Assembly (NCBI GenBank): GCA_016234485.1 | Contig: JACRBL010000067.1 | Span: 1-64,000 of the forward strand | Direction of reading: 5' to 3' | Length of the DNA stretch: 64,000 nucleotides | Source of the DNA: Chloroflexota bacterium | Lineage (GTDB): Bacteria; Chloroflexota; Anaerolineae; Anaerolineales; Villigracilaceae | Part shown: piece after piece, positions 7,916 to 17,103 of the stretch | Numbering within the stretch: position 1 is the first letter of the stretch | Layout of the letters: each line of letters starts with the position of its first letter | Notes under the pieces: generated by a model | What the model saw: only the letters and a program-made list of their open reading frames with translations | The model's database searches: none | What the model was told of the DNA's origin: nothing | Translations under genes and position numbers: made by a program

Positions 7916-7954
7916 CCCAAGTTCACCCGCAGTTTAACTGCGGGTGAACTTGGG
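7916..7954 (+). terminator. 18-bp perfect hairpin after the proline-rich membrane protein
   Basis: Eighteen bases at 7916-7933 pair with 7937-7954 across a 3-base loop. No T-run follows (GAAATTT instead), so it may stop transcripts by structure or protect a 3' end. Confidence 0.6.
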
Positions 7955-7983
7955 TGAAATTTAAAACCGATGACGTTTGTCCC

Positions 7984-8012
7984 TTGACTTCAACCTCCCT
8001 GCAACTTAAAAT
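7984..8012 (+). promoter_or_regulatory. Promoter of the glycine-cleavage operon
   Basis: TTGACT (7984-7989), a 17-base spacer, then TAAAAT (8007-8012). This would start transcription near 8019, just before the first riboswitch stem. Confidence 0.75.
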
Positions 8013-8032
8013 CACGTCACAATCGAACGGTT

Positions 8033-8333
8033 GCAGGGAAGAGACTCTTGGAGACCTCACAGGTCTCAAAGACCTGTGAGGTCTATCAACAAGAGCGCCG
8101 AAGGTGCAAATCTGGAACAGGCGAACCCAGACGAAACTCTCAGGCAAAAGGACCCTGCCCCCGAACATCCACTCTGGAAAGTCTCCGCAGAAAATCATTG
8201 CGAGAGACACCGACGGTGTAAAGTTAGTCGGCTAGTCGCCTAGTCTTCTGGTCTCCTAGTCAAATGGACTAGCAGGCTAGCAGACCAGCAGACCAGCAGA
8301 CGAACCCAATCTCTCAGGTCAAACTACAGAGGA
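8033..8333 (+). ncRNA. Tandem glycine riboswitch controlling gcvH-gcvPA-gcvPB
   Basis: Two aptamers with the conserved glycine-riboswitch cores are visible. Aptamer 1 (about 8033-8158) has P1 GCAGGG/CCCTGC, the GCCGAAGGTGCAA core near 8097 and GAAACTCTCAGGCAAAAGGAC near 8135. Aptamer 2 (about 8171-8332) has P1 CTCTG (8172-8176)/CAGAG (8327-8331), CACCGACGGTGTAA near 8208 and AATCTCTCAGGTCAAA near 8309. Aptamer 1 carries a long perfect hairpin (GACCTCACAGGTCT and its complement) in a peripheral stem. Aptamer 2 has its P3 arm extended by about 70 bases of octamer repeats (8229-8300) that fold on themselves. The 3' side of the last P1 touches the following terminator, so glycine binding would favour read-through (inference from other glycine switches). 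Confidence 0.95.
8229..8300. repeat. Octamer repeat hairpin lodged in aptamer 2
   Basis: Units GGCTAGTC, GCCTAGTC, TTCTGGTC, TCCTAGTC, then ACTAGCAG, GCTAGCAG, ACCAGCAG, ACCAGCAG. The two halves are inverted relative to each other and form a long imperfect hairpin around AAATGG. Confidence 0.8.
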
Positions 8334-8364
8334 CGCGCGATATTAAATTCGCGTGTCCTTTTTT
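8331..8364 (+). terminator. Riboswitch expression-platform terminator
   Basis: GGACGCGCGA (8331-8340) pairs with TCGCGTGTCC (8349-8358) with a single G-T, followed by six T. It begins inside the 3' strand of aptamer 2 P1, as expected of an antitermination switch. Confidence 0.85.
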
Positions 8365-8429
8365 GATTCGCCAAATCCCCAGTACCGCAAGATTTATCTT
8401 GCGGTACAAAATCACCCAGGAGACAATTC

Positions 8430-8807
8430 ATGAACACCCCCGCCAATCTGAAATACACCAAGTCCGATGAATGGTTCGACCCCGCCACTGGCAAAATGGG
8501 ACTGACCGACTACGCCCAAAACCAACTCTCCGACATCGTCTTCGTCGAAATTCTCGTGGACGCGGGCGACGCGCTCGAGGTCGGCAAGGCCATCGCCTCG
8601 GTTGAGTCGGTCAAGGCTTCGGCGGAAATCTTCGCCTCGGCTTCGGGCAAAGTGGCCGAAGTCAACAAAGGCCTCTCCGACAAACCCGAAACCCTCAACA
8701 GCGATCCCTTCGGCGACGGCTGGATGGTTAAGGTGGACGGCGGCAACTTCGCCGACGCGATGGACGCGGCCGCGTACGAAGCCTATTGCGCGGAGCGAGC
8801 GCACTAG
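8430..8807 (+). CDS. gcvH: Glycine cleavage system H protein
   Basis: 125 residues, the normal length. H protein carries the lipoyl arm that shuttles the aminomethyl group between P, T and L proteins. The lipoylated Lys62 lies in ASVESVKASAEIFA (about 57-70), with GLTDYAQNQLSDIVFVE upstream and LNSDPFGDGWMVKV downstream, all standard. AGGAGA precedes the ATG. It is the first gene behind the glycine riboswitch. The 69-base gap to gcvPA is filled by a TTAGCNA heptamer array. Confidence 0.97.
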   Translation: MNTPANLKYTKSDEWFDPATGKMGLTDYAQNQLSDIVFVEILVDAGDALEVGKAIASVESVKASAEIFASASGKVAEVNKGLSDKPETLNSDPFGDGWMVKVDGGNFADAMDAAAYEAYCAERAH

Positions 8808-8868
8808 CATTTAGCCATTAGCAATTAGCGATTAGCCAAACGCTAACTGCTAATCGCTAACCGCTTGG
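8808..8868. repeat. TTAGCNA heptamer array between gcvH and gcvPA
   Basis: TTAGCCA, TTAGCAA, TTAGCGA, TTAGCCA, then the inverse CTAACTG, CTAATCG, CTAACCG. The inverted halves can form a hairpin inside the operon transcript. Confidence 0.75.
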
Positions 8869-8876
8869 AGCTAAAC

Positions 8877-10232
8877 ATGACCTACATCCCCATCAGTCCC
8901 AAAGAACGGGATGCGATGTTGAAGACCATCGGCGTCAAATCGCTCGATGACCTCTTCGAGGCGGTTCCCGCTACGCATCGCTTCCCCCACCTCGACCTGC
9001 CCCCCGCGCTGACCGAAATGGAAGCCGCGCAGGAACTGGCCGACATCGCCTCCACCAATGAAAACGTGCGCGGCGACTTGATCTCCTTCCTCGGCGCGGG
9101 CATGTACAACCATTACATCCCCTCCGTCATTGACCACATGCTTCGCCGCGGCGAGTTCTACACCGCCTACACTCCCTACCAACCAGAAATTTCGCAAGGC
9201 ACGTTGCAGGCCATCTTCGAATATCAATCGTTGATGACCGCGCTGACCGGCATGGAGCTTTCCAACGCCTCGCACTACGATGGCGCCACCGCCGCCGCTG
9301 AAGCCGTGAACCTGGCCTTCGCGCAATTTCGCGGCAAGCGCAAGAAAGTCGTCATCTCGCCGACGGTTCATCCGCAATATCGCGCCGTCATCCGCACGTA
9401 CACGCAGGGCATGGAACTCGAACTCGCGGGCGACGACGGCAACGCAGACCTTGACTCGAAACCCGAAGAACTCGCGAGTTTGATTGACGACAACACCTCC
9501 CTCGTCATCGTGCAATATCCCGATTTCTTCGGACGCATCTTCGACTACACCAAACTGATCGAGACCGCCCACGGCAAAGGCGCGCTCGTCTGCGTGGTGG
9601 CGAATCCCACCGCGCTGGCCATGCTCAAGACGCCCGGCGTAATGGGCGCGGACGTCGTGGTTGGCGAGGGACAGCCGCTCGGCCTCCCGCTTTGGTACGG
9701 CGGACCCAGCCTCGGCTTCTTCACGACGCGCAAGCAATTCGTCCACAAGATGGCGGGTCGTCTCGTCGGCGAGACTGTGGACAGTCGCGGCCAACGCGCC
9801 TACGTCCTCACCCTGACCGCGCGCGAACAGCACATCAAACGCGAACGCGCCACGTCCAACATTTGCTCCAATCAGGGTCTGCTCGCGCTCGGCTCGGCCA
9901 TCTACATGAGCGTTCTCGGCAAGACGGGCATGCGTCAGGTCGCGGAACTCTGCTACCAAAAAGCGCACTACGCCGCAGAGCAACTCAGCCAGATCGAAGG
10001 CATGGGCTTGTGCTTCAGCGACCCGTTCTTCCACGAGTTCGCGCTGTGCGTCAATCGCCCCGTCGAAGAGGTCAACGCGCATTTGCTCGAACACGGCATC
10101 CTCGGCGGCTACGATCTCGGCCAGGATTATCCCGCGCTCAAGAATCACATGCTCATCGCCGTGACCGAAATGAACAGCAAGGAAGAAATTGACTTACTCG
10201 CCGAAGTTCTCGCGGAGGTGTCCCATGACTGA
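8877..10232 (+). CDS. gcvPA: Glycine dehydrogenase (decarboxylating) subunit 1
   Basis: 451 residues from ATG 8877, preceded by GGAG; a TTG at 8865 would add four residues. This is the N-terminal half of the split P protein, which decarboxylates glycine together with GcvPB. Typical features are the start YIPISPKERDAMLKTIGV, the FLGAGMYNHYIPSVIDHMLRR segment (about 77-97), YTPYQPEISQGTLQAIFEYQ (about 101-120) and LPLWYGGPSLGFFTTRK near 275. It has no PLP lysine, as expected. Its stop overlaps the gcvPB start by eight bases, which suggests coupled translation. Confidence 0.97.
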   Translation: MTYIPISPKERDAMLKTIGVKSLDDLFEAVPATHRFPHLDLPPALTEMEAAQELADIASTNENVRGDLISFLGAGMYNHYIPSVIDHMLRRGEFYTAYTPYQPEISQGTLQAIFEYQSLMTALTGMELSNASHYDGATAAAEAVNLAFAQFRGKRKKVVISPTVHPQYRAVIRTYTQGMELELAGDDGNADLDSKPEELASLIDDNTSLVIVQYPDFFGRIFDYTKLIETAHGKGALVCVVANPTALAMLKTPGVMGADVVVGEGQPLGLPLWYGGPSLGFFTTRKQFVHKMAGRLVGETVDSRGQRAYVLTLTAREQHIKRERATSNICSNQGLLALGSAIYMSVLGKTGMRQVAELCYQKAHYAAEQLSQIEGMGLCFSDPFFHEFALCVNRPVEEVNAHLLEHGILGGYDLGQDYPALKNHMLIAVTEMNSKEEIDLLAEVLAEVSHD

Positions 10233-11715
10233 CGTTAAGATTGTCGAACCGACCATCTTTGACTTGTCCTCTCCCGGCCGCACCGGCGTGACCATGCCCG
10301 CTTCCGACGTCCCCGCGGCGGATCTGCCTCCCCAGCATTTGCTACGGGCTGACCTCCCCCTCCCCGAACTCGCCGAAGTGGATGTGGTGCGTCACTACAT
10401 GCACCTCAGCAAATTCAACTACTCGGTGGACAGCGGCTTCTATCCGCTCGGCTCATGCACGATGAAGTACAACCCGAAGATCAACGAAGATACCTGCCGA
10501 CTGCCGGGCTTTTTGTTCACGCATCCTCTGCAACCCATTGAAACCGTGCAGGGAAACCTCGCGTTGATGTACACCATGCAGGAATGGCTAAAAGAGATCA
10601 GCGGTTTCGCCGCCGTGACACTCCAACCTGCCGCGGGCGCGCACGGAGAATTTTGCGGCGTGTTGATCATGCGCGCCTATCACAAGTCGCGCGGCGACCA
10701 CAAACGCACCAAAATGATCGTGCCAGACTCGGCGCATGGCACCAACCCGGCTTCGGCTGGCATGTTGGGCATGAGCATCGTCGTCATTCCCTCGGATGAG
10801 CGCGGCAACGTTGACTTGGAAAAGCTCAAAGCCGCCTGCGACGATACCGTCGTCGGCATGATGTTGACCAACCCGAACACGCTCGGCATGTTCGATGAGC
10901 ATGTGGAGGAAATTATCAAAATCGTCCATGACTGCGGCGGCCTGATGTACGGCGACGGCGCGAACCTGAACGCCCTGCTCGGCATCGTCCGCCCCGGCGA
11001 CCTGGGCTTCGACGTGATGCACTTCAACCTGCACAAAACGTTTGCCGTCCCGCACGGCGGCGGCGGCCCGGGGTCGGGTCCCGTCGGTGTCGCGGAACGC
11101 CTCGCGGACTTCCTGCCCGAACCGCTGGTGGGAATCATCGAGGAAGGCGACGAGGAGGAACCTCCGCTGTTCGGCTTCGTCAAGCCCGAGAAATCCATCG
11201 GACGGATGAAGGCCTTCCACGGTCACTTCGGCGGCGGACTTGTCCGCTCATTCACCTACATCGCCATGCACGGACCCGATGGTCTCAAGGATGTTTCGCA
11301 GTACGCGGTGTTGAACGCCAACTACCTGCAAGCCAAGTTGCGCGACACGTACACGATTCCCTACGACCGCATCTGCATGCACGAGTTCGTGGCCGAGGGA
11401 CGCTTCGAAGGCTCCGACGTCCGCGCCCTCGACATCGCCAAGCGTCTGATGGATTACAACTTCCATCCGCCCACAAACTACTTCCCGCTCATCGTCCACG
11501 AGGCGCTGATGATCGAGCCGACTGAGACCGAAAACAAAGACTCGCTGGATGCCTTCGCCGACGCGCTGATCAAGATCGCAGAAGAGTCGAAGTCACAGCC
11601 CGAGTTGCTCCACTCCGCCCCGCACATCACTCCGTTTGGAAGGATGGATGAAGTGAAAGCGGCGAGAGAGTTAGTGCTCTGTTGTTGGCTGCCTGAAAAC
11701 TACAGTGATCAGTGA
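10225..11715 (+). CDS. gcvPB: Glycine dehydrogenase (decarboxylating) subunit 2
   Basis: 496 residues from ATG 10225, with GGAGG upstream inside gcvPA. It is the PLP-bearing half of split P protein; PLP would bind Lys271 in HFNLHKTFAVPHGGGGPG. Other landmarks are FYPLGSCTMKYNPK (about 72-85), DSAHGTNPASAGM (about 168-180) and the GDGANLNALLG segment (about 243-253). It ends the riboswitch-controlled operon. No gcvT aminomethyltransferase or lpd is present here, so T and L proteins must come from elsewhere. Confidence 0.97.
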   Translation: MTDVKIVEPTIFDLSSPGRTGVTMPASDVPAADLPPQHLLRADLPLPELAEVDVVRHYMHLSKFNYSVDSGFYPLGSCTMKYNPKINEDTCRLPGFLFTHPLQPIETVQGNLALMYTMQEWLKEISGFAAVTLQPAAGAHGEFCGVLIMRAYHKSRGDHKRTKMIVPDSAHGTNPASAGMLGMSIVVIPSDERGNVDLEKLKAACDDTVVGMMLTNPNTLGMFDEHVEEIIKIVHDCGGLMYGDGANLNALLGIVRPGDLGFDVMHFNLHKTFAVPHGGGGPGSGPVGVAERLADFLPEPLVGIIEEGDEEEPPLFGFVKPEKSIGRMKAFHGHFGGGLVRSFTYIAMHGPDGLKDVSQYAVLNANYLQAKLRDTYTIPYDRICMHEFVAEGRFEGSDVRALDIAKRLMDYNFHPPTNYFPLIVHEALMIEPTETENKDSLDAFADALIKIAEESKSQPELLHSAPHITPFGRMDEVKAARELVLCCWLPENYSDQ

Positions 11716-11731
11716 TCGGTAATCAGTAAGA
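11701..11731. repeat. CAGTGAT heptamer array at the 3' end of gcvPB
   Basis: CAGTGAT, CAGTGAT, CGGTAAT, CAGTAAG with a strict 7-base period. It spans the gcvPB stop codon. Confidence 0.65.
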
Positions 11732-11734
11732 TGA

Positions 11735-11768
11735 AGCCCCGTGGAGAAAAGTCCACGGGGCTTTTTTG
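11735..11768 (+). terminator. Intrinsic terminator of the gcv operon
   Basis: AGCCCCGTGGA (11735-11745) pairs with TCCACGGGGCT (11752-11762) and is followed by six T. The 165 bases up to 11932 carry only dispersed repeat fragments (GTCTCGACAGGCTCAACC type and a CCCGATAGAGAATCGGG hairpin). Confidence 0.9.
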
Positions 11769-11932
11769 TTTGCTGTTTATTCAACGATCCTTCGCTTCGG
11801 CTCCCATGTCCCCAACAAGGGGACTCTTGACTCTGTTCGCGTTGGCGCGGACGGACGAGGTCTCGACAGGCTCAACCCAGCGCCTGCCGAGGCTTGTCCT
11901 CCCGATAGAGAATCGGGACGATATGAGCGAAC

Positions 11933-14900
11933 TCACTGTATTGTAAATTTCCACACTACCGACCAGGCGCTGAATTTGCCTGCCGCATTGAAGGCGCGTA
12001 CCCGCCAATAATACGTGCCTGGCGTCAACGCGGTTGTGGGCGTGAAGATGGATACGGCGATATTATTGTATTTCACCACGCCCTGGGTGAAGGCGCTGTT
12101 CTTCGCGATCTGCAATTCGTAGTGATGCAGATCGGGCTTGGAATCAGACCAGTTGAAGGTGGGCGTTGTATCCGTGATATTGGCATTGTTCGCCGGGGCA
12201 GAAAGGATCGGCACAGCGGGGATGGAGACACAGCGGTAGACGCGAACATCATCTATATACCAACCAGTAACAGAATAAATCTGATCGGTTCCAATTTGCC
12301 AGCGAAATTGAACTGTTTTTCCTGCGAGTGAGGAGAGGTCATAACGCGAGTCCACATATCCATGACTATCCCCCACAAATGCTCGATTATTGTTTAGGGG
12401 ATTTCCGTAGTCTTCACTAATCAAGCCAGAATAACTTTCGCCTGCGCTAAATAGAGGCTCGGAGTCTACCCACGTTTGACCAGAATCAACGGAGTATTCA
12501 AGAATCCCGCCATCATAATAAACCTGTCCTACAGTTTCAAAGGCATAGGCGTGCGAAAAATGCATAAAGACTATTGATTTTGCAGGAATGCGAATCTCAT
12601 CACTAATGGCAAACGAATCTGAAAAACCGTACGAATCGTCAGCCCAAAGGGAATACTGACCGCTTTTCGCATTAGAACCAGAGTGTCCCCACGCAACTTC
12701 GCTCTCGACAGATCCCAATATCCACTCGTCCAAGCCTGATTCAAAGTCTTCAACGAACACTTCTGGAACAACAGGATGAGAACCAGAGGGACACAAGGAT
12801 ACGTCAGGATTGAAGTTTTTAGCGGGCTGCAGTCGCATTTTAACTGCGATGCTTGCGTTTCTAACTTCGCGACAATCTGCTTGACCAATTCCACTGATAT
12901 TTATTTTATTCAAACATGCCTGATAAAGTGCATTGTAAAGATCAAGATAGTCTGAACCTGATGTTAATAAATTTATTTGAGCTTCATAATAAATGACGAG
13001 GGTTTTCTTCCAACCCAAAGGCTTTACAGTCTTACCATTAAAGGTTCCGCCGTCCACCAATAAGTAAACAGCCTTGTTGTTAACTCCGCTGTTCGTATGC
13101 ACCCCACCATTATCATTCAAACAGTCTCCATTTTTACAATAATGGGAACTGATCATCGAGTCTGGATCTTGGAATTCCGTTGGATCAGACATATTGCGTA
13201 TTGCGCCCAAACCATTAACGCCTTCTCCTATAAACCATTTCACGCTGGCCGCGTCATTGCCAAGACCATTGGCTTGATCTATCGCTTCGCCCCACAAATC
13301 CGACAAAGATTCGCTGATCGCCCCAGATTGATACCAGTAAAACAAATTAGAAGCGTACTGGGTAACGCCATGCGTGAATTCATGAGCCACAACATCGTCC
13401 GCGAGAGGAAAACCATACCCATCCCCATATACCAACATGTGACCATTCCAAAAAGCGTTTTTATATTGTGAACTGAAATGCACAGAAGAATTGATCTGCA
13501 TGCCATGATCATCGAAACTATTTCGACCATGCCATGTTTGAAACCACTGGAAAGCGCTAAAGGCATACTCATGCGCTTTTTTCGCGTGAAGATCACCAGT
13601 CGGACAATTACCGTCATTGCTTTGACAAATCAAAGTCTTCGCCAGTGATGAGGAGTTGTCAGCGCTATACGTGACAACTAATGCTAAAGGCGGACTGGAT
13701 GGAAAATCATATTCAACCGCGCCAATATCGCAGTACCGCCCTAACGGACGCGCTACGCCAATCTGATCCTTCCATAGACATGCAGCGTCAGAGCTTCCAG
13801 GGAACGCGGTACTTCCCCTGTCAATTGCGAGGCTACCCACTCTAAGCGGATAATAATATTGGCCTGTTATTGGAGCTTGCGATAATGTATCGGCTAAAAC
13901 ATCTGTAGCAAGGATTGGATTAGCATGATCGCCAAGGATATCTGAACCAAGCCAATCAGCCCTGCAAGGATAAGCGTCACTAACGCCGAGCTTACCGATA
14001 TTCCCGATTAAATTATTACCTCTTGATACCAATACACCCGTGCAGTCTGGGCCGTGGAGTGGCCCTAAAGTCGCGCGATTCCCCACCACGATTGTATTCG
14101 CCAGGGAAACATTACCATAAATTCCACCTCCTTCTTTACCAGTATTCCTAGCAATCGTGGAATTATTAATAAAAGTTTCATTGACATAACTGTAAATACC
14201 AGCGCCTACCGTACTATTGGGATTTCCATTGTTAGTAATAGTAGTATTGATCACCGTCAACGTACCGTACGTTGCAACAATGCCGGCCCCATAAGTGGTT
14301 CCTCCTTTGTTATTCCGAATTGTAGAGTTGGATATCGTTACTACACTATGATACGAATTGATAGCTAAGCTATAACCCTGAACGATACTATCTAAAATTG
14401 TTAAATAACCATGATCTACACTTATACCTTCCCGGATTGGTGGTTGGTACCCCATCGTCGAAGGAAGAAGTGAAAAATGGCTCAATGTGACTACCGCACC
14501 GTCACGAATTTCGAACCGCCCAAGCATTTTTGTAATGCCGATATTATTAGTAAATGTAGCATCCCACCCGCCTATTAATTCTACTGAATGCATTAGAGAG
14601 ATGGGAAATTCTCCTAACTCCTGAGTTTCGTTAGTGATCCAAACGCTGCTCAAATCAGTAAAATCATCCCGATAAATCACTCCAGCTAATGTTTTGCAGG
14701 GCTCTGATGGAGAACGACAATCATTGGAATCGTTTCCAAAAGTAGAAACATACCAAACCTCAATCCTAAGATTATAAACCAATGAACCGATCGAGCTCAC
14801 AATCGCTTTCACGGGAAATATGCCAGTTTGATCATTTGCAATAAATCTCGAAGAAGATGCGATCCCGCTTGCGCTTGTCTTAACGACCATTGTATTAGTA

Positions 14901-16912
14901 CCTGTCTGGCTAAAGGTCCCGCTCGCGCCACTCAAAGGAGCAGTAAATCTGACTGGCACGCCTTGAACAGGACTGCCGATTGCATCCACAACCAAAGCGA
15001 CAAATGGATCGAAATTTTTCATCGGCCCTACATGTTGAGCGTCGCCTTCGATAAGATATAAATATTTCGCTGCACCAGGAACAGTATATTCATATGCGCC
15101 AATATCGCAATTTACTCGGTCAACGCCTCGTTGGTCTTTTACTGGGCAACTTGACCCATTGCCGGCGTCAATTGCCGGGCTTAAAGCCAACAATGGGTGG
15201 AATCCATAGGATGGCACTACAACCCCTAACTGTGGATCAACATTAAACTGATCGCCAGTAGTAGCCGAAATTGTGCATCCTTCAGTTGATCGAATTAAAT
15301 TGAAGCCGAGCGAAACAATCTTTCCAAAACAATCTTGTTTTGAGTAAGATTTATCGTTATTAGCCACAATAGAGTTCTGTAATTTAACTGAAGTATTCCA
15401 TCCTGTACCTTTCGACAATCCTACTCGCCCATTATCGCCAATGGTGGAACTAATAATAGTGGCTGGCACAAAGCTACTTACTCCAACGCCAATGCCTGTA
15501 TTTTGGCTTATCGTTGAATTGGAAATTTTAACTGAGCGCGAGGGGGTCATAAGAGACTCAAAGTAAACCCCATGACCTTTATTATTATAAATGGCAGAAT
15601 CGACAATTTGCATAGATTCATCAAAATTATATATAGCACTACCAGTACTATCAGAAATAATAGCGTTATTATTACGAATAATGCTTCTCGACAAAATCAA
15701 ATTAGAGCCGTTATTAATGCCGCTTCCATCCCGAGCGTATCCATTTTCAACAATAAATCGATCTATGGTTACTTTTGGGCCAGGAATTCCAACAAAAGGT
15801 ATCATGATGCCCACGCGCGAAAATTCGCCATCAACGGTCGAATACCCAACTTGAGTATCATATGAGGCGTTCCACCCTCCCAGCAACTTCACACTTTTCT
15901 GGTAGATATACACAACCTCACTTCCTGTACCCGTATAAACTCCTTCTGCAACGCCAATAATGTCACCATCAACGGATTGAATGACTGCCTGATTAATCGT
16001 AGCGCATGGATTGGCCACATCCGAACAGTCATTACTTCCTCCATTATCATTTCCTGTTGCTGCCACAAATCGATCCAAACTGGGGTCTGGAATCCCAATT
16101 GGCAACTCCGTCCCATGATCAGGCGAGCGAACAAACTGGGATTCGGCTGCGTATTCATCAGGCCTTACCTCGTTAGCCCATGCTGTGTCAATCTGATTAA
16201 AATGCAGGCTTATTTTTCCCGTTTGAGCATCAACAAGCGTCAACTCACGCAGAGGCATAACATCGGATGTGATCTCTATGCGCCAAACAAGGTGCGGTGG
16301 CATGGTATCTTCCCCATTCATTAAACGAGCGTCATAGACCCATAACTCAGGAACGGACGCAACTAACTCAGAGATTTGAAGGTTATAGATTTCAGCAACC
16401 TCACGCAAGGTGATAGTTTGCGCCTGCATCGCATCAATACTCGGAGTAACAGAAATGCGCAAATCTGGCGACACTTCGCCATTGATGGACAACAACCCGC
16501 CCTGCCCGTTCGTGTTGACGATCAACTCGCCTGCCATCACGGGGATACCCTGATACAACTGCTGATACTTCGTCGTCCCGCGGCCTTCCGCCTCACGCGT
16601 CGACGTCAAGCGGAGTTCCTCCTGCGGATTCTTCAACCCAAACTGAGGCCCATACCTATCCAGAATCGCCATCCCGCGACCTTCTGCCGAAAGATCGGCG
16701 CGCATCGCCGTATCCACGCGGATCGGGCTGGACGGGTCGGCACCGAGGAAGCTCAACTTCCCCGTCTGCGGGTGGACGCTCGTCCGAACGCCATCACCGT
16801 CCCCAAGTTCAGTGGACGCGGAAACCAGGTTGGGTTGCGCCGCGGAAAGCAAAAGCGTCATCCCAACCAACACGGATACCAGCACATTCAGAAAGTTCGG
16901 TTTGCGATTCAT
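11933..16912 (-). CDS. Giant secreted M4 (thermolysin-like) metalloprotease with inserted beta-helix domains
   Basis: 1659 residues. A signal peptide (1-31) precedes an FTP/PepSY propeptide (about 75-240, with YQQLYQGIPVMAGELIV and LVWRIEIT). Two parallel beta-helix regions follow, about 280-610 and 720-1070. Each has SxIxxN-type rungs and ends in the choice-of-anchor Q pattern (SPAIDAG then CDIGAYEY; LAIDRGS then CDIGAVEY). An Ig-like domain lies between them. The M4 catalytic domain is at about 1105-1390: zinc site HEFTH (1177-1181), third ligand Glu1201 in AISESLSD, and the later GVHTNSGVNNKAVYLL. Then come an immune-inhibitor-A-like jelly roll (about 1395-1560) and a fibronectin-like C-terminus. 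The middle of the gene is visibly AT-richer than its ends and its neighbours. It is monocistronic and convergent with the gcv operon. Confidence 0.88.
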   Translation of the reverse strand: MNRKPNFLNVLVSVLVGMTLLLSAAQPNLVSASTELGDGDGVRTSVHPQTGKLSFLGADPSSPIRVDTAMRADLSAEGRGMAILDRYGPQFGLKNPQEELRLTSTREAEGRGTTKYQQLYQGIPVMAGELIVNTNGQGGLLSINGEVSPDLRISVTPSIDAMQAQTITLREVAEIYNLQISELVASVPELWVYDARLMNGEDTMPPHLVWRIEITSDVMPLRELTLVDAQTGKISLHFNQIDTAWANEVRPDEYAAESQFVRSPDHGTELPIGIPDPSLDRFVAATGNDNGGSNDCSDVANPCATINQAVIQSVDGDIIGVAEGVYTGTGSEVVYIYQKSVKLLGGWNASYDTQVGYSTVDGEFSRVGIMIPFVGIPGPKVTIDRFIVENGYARDGSGINNGSNLILSRSIIRNNNAIISDSTGSAIYNFDESMQIVDSAIYNNKGHGVYFESLMTPSRSVKISNSTISQNTGIGVGVSSFVPATIISSTIGDNGRVGLSKGTGWNTSVKLQNSIVANNDKSYSKQDCFGKIVSLGFNLIRSTEGCTISATTGDQFNVDPQLGVVVPSYGFHPLLALSPAIDAGNGSSCPVKDQRGVDRVNCDIGAYEYTVPGAAKYLYLIEGDAQHVGPMKNFDPFVALVVDAIGSPVQGVPVRFTAPLSGASGTFSQTGTNTMVVKTSASGIASSSRFIANDQTGIFPVKAIVSSIGSLVYNLRIEVWYVSTFGNDSNDCRSPSEPCKTLAGVIYRDDFTDLSSVWITNETQELGEFPISLMHSVELIGGWDATFTNNIGITKMLGRFEIRDGAVVTLSHFSLLPSTMGYQPPIREGISVDHGYLTILDSIVQGYSLAINSYHSVVTISNSTIRNNKGGTTYGAGIVATYGTLTVINTTITNNGNPNSTVGAGIYSYVNETFINNSTIARNTGKEGGGIYGNVSLANTIVVGNRATLGPLHGPDCTGVLVSRGNNLIGNIGKLGVSDAYPCRADWLGSDILGDHANPILATDVLADTLSQAPITGQYYYPLRVGSLAIDRGSTAFPGSSDAACLWKDQIGVARPLGRYCDIGAVEYDFPSSPPLALVVTYSADNSSSLAKTLICQSNDGNCPTGDLHAKKAHEYAFSAFQWFQTWHGRNSFDDHGMQINSSVHFSSQYKNAFWNGHMLVYGDGYGFPLADDVVAHEFTHGVTQYASNLFYWYQSGAISESLSDLWGEAIDQANGLGNDAASVKWFIGEGVNGLGAIRNMSDPTEFQDPDSMISSHYCKNGDCLNDNGGVHTNSGVNNKAVYLLVDGGTFNGKTVKPLGWKKTLVIYYEAQINLLTSGSDYLDLYNALYQACLNKINISGIGQADCREVRNASIAVKMRLQPAKNFNPDVSLCPSGSHPVVPEVFVEDFESGLDEWILGSVESEVAWGHSGSNAKSGQYSLWADDSYGFSDSFAISDEIRIPAKSIVFMHFSHAYAFETVGQVYYDGGILEYSVDSGQTWVDSEPLFSAGESYSGLISEDYGNPLNNNRAFVGDSHGYVDSRYDLSSLAGKTVQFRWQIGTDQIYSVTGWYIDDVRVYRCVSIPAVPILSAPANNANITDTTPTFNWSDSKPDLHHYELQIAKNSAFTQGVVKYNNIAVSIFTPTTALTPGTYYWRVRAFNAAGKFSAWSVVWKFTIQ

Positions 16913-16990
16913 TTTTTAATCCTTCTCTCTTGATCCCTGGGCAAGAGACCCATTGCGGAAAATTTTCCCGCTGTTGTCTTCATTAGGCTA

Positions 16991-17018
16991 ACTATACAAC
17001 AATTCAAATCACAGTCAA
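16991..17018 (-). promoter_or_regulatory. Promoter of the giant M4 protease gene
   Basis: On the minus strand TTGACT (17018-17013), 16 bases, TATAGT (16996-16991). The leader to the ATG is about 75 bases and includes AAGGAT near the start codon. Confidence 0.6.
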
Positions 17019-17073
17019 TAGACAAAAATCACATATTTTTCCATGATACCCCACCGCCTTCCACTCCCTGCTC

Positions 17074-17103
17074 TGTGACAACTGACATCCGTCACTTGTC
17101 ACA
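17074..17103 (+). promoter_or_regulatory. Nested palindromic operator upstream of the GntR gene
   Basis: TGTGACAA (17074-17081) and TTGTCACA (17096-17103) form a perfect inverted repeat around an inner one, TGAC (17083-17086) with GTCA (17091-17094). The right half covers the -35 box of the gntR promoter, so binding there would block RNA polymerase. Autoregulation by the adjacent regulator is the simplest reading. Confidence 0.65.

Noticed and set aside
8229..8300. CRISPR-like look of repeated octamers
   Set aside because: Units are contiguous with no spacers, only 7-8 bases long, and no cas gene is present. The same applies to all heptamer arrays.
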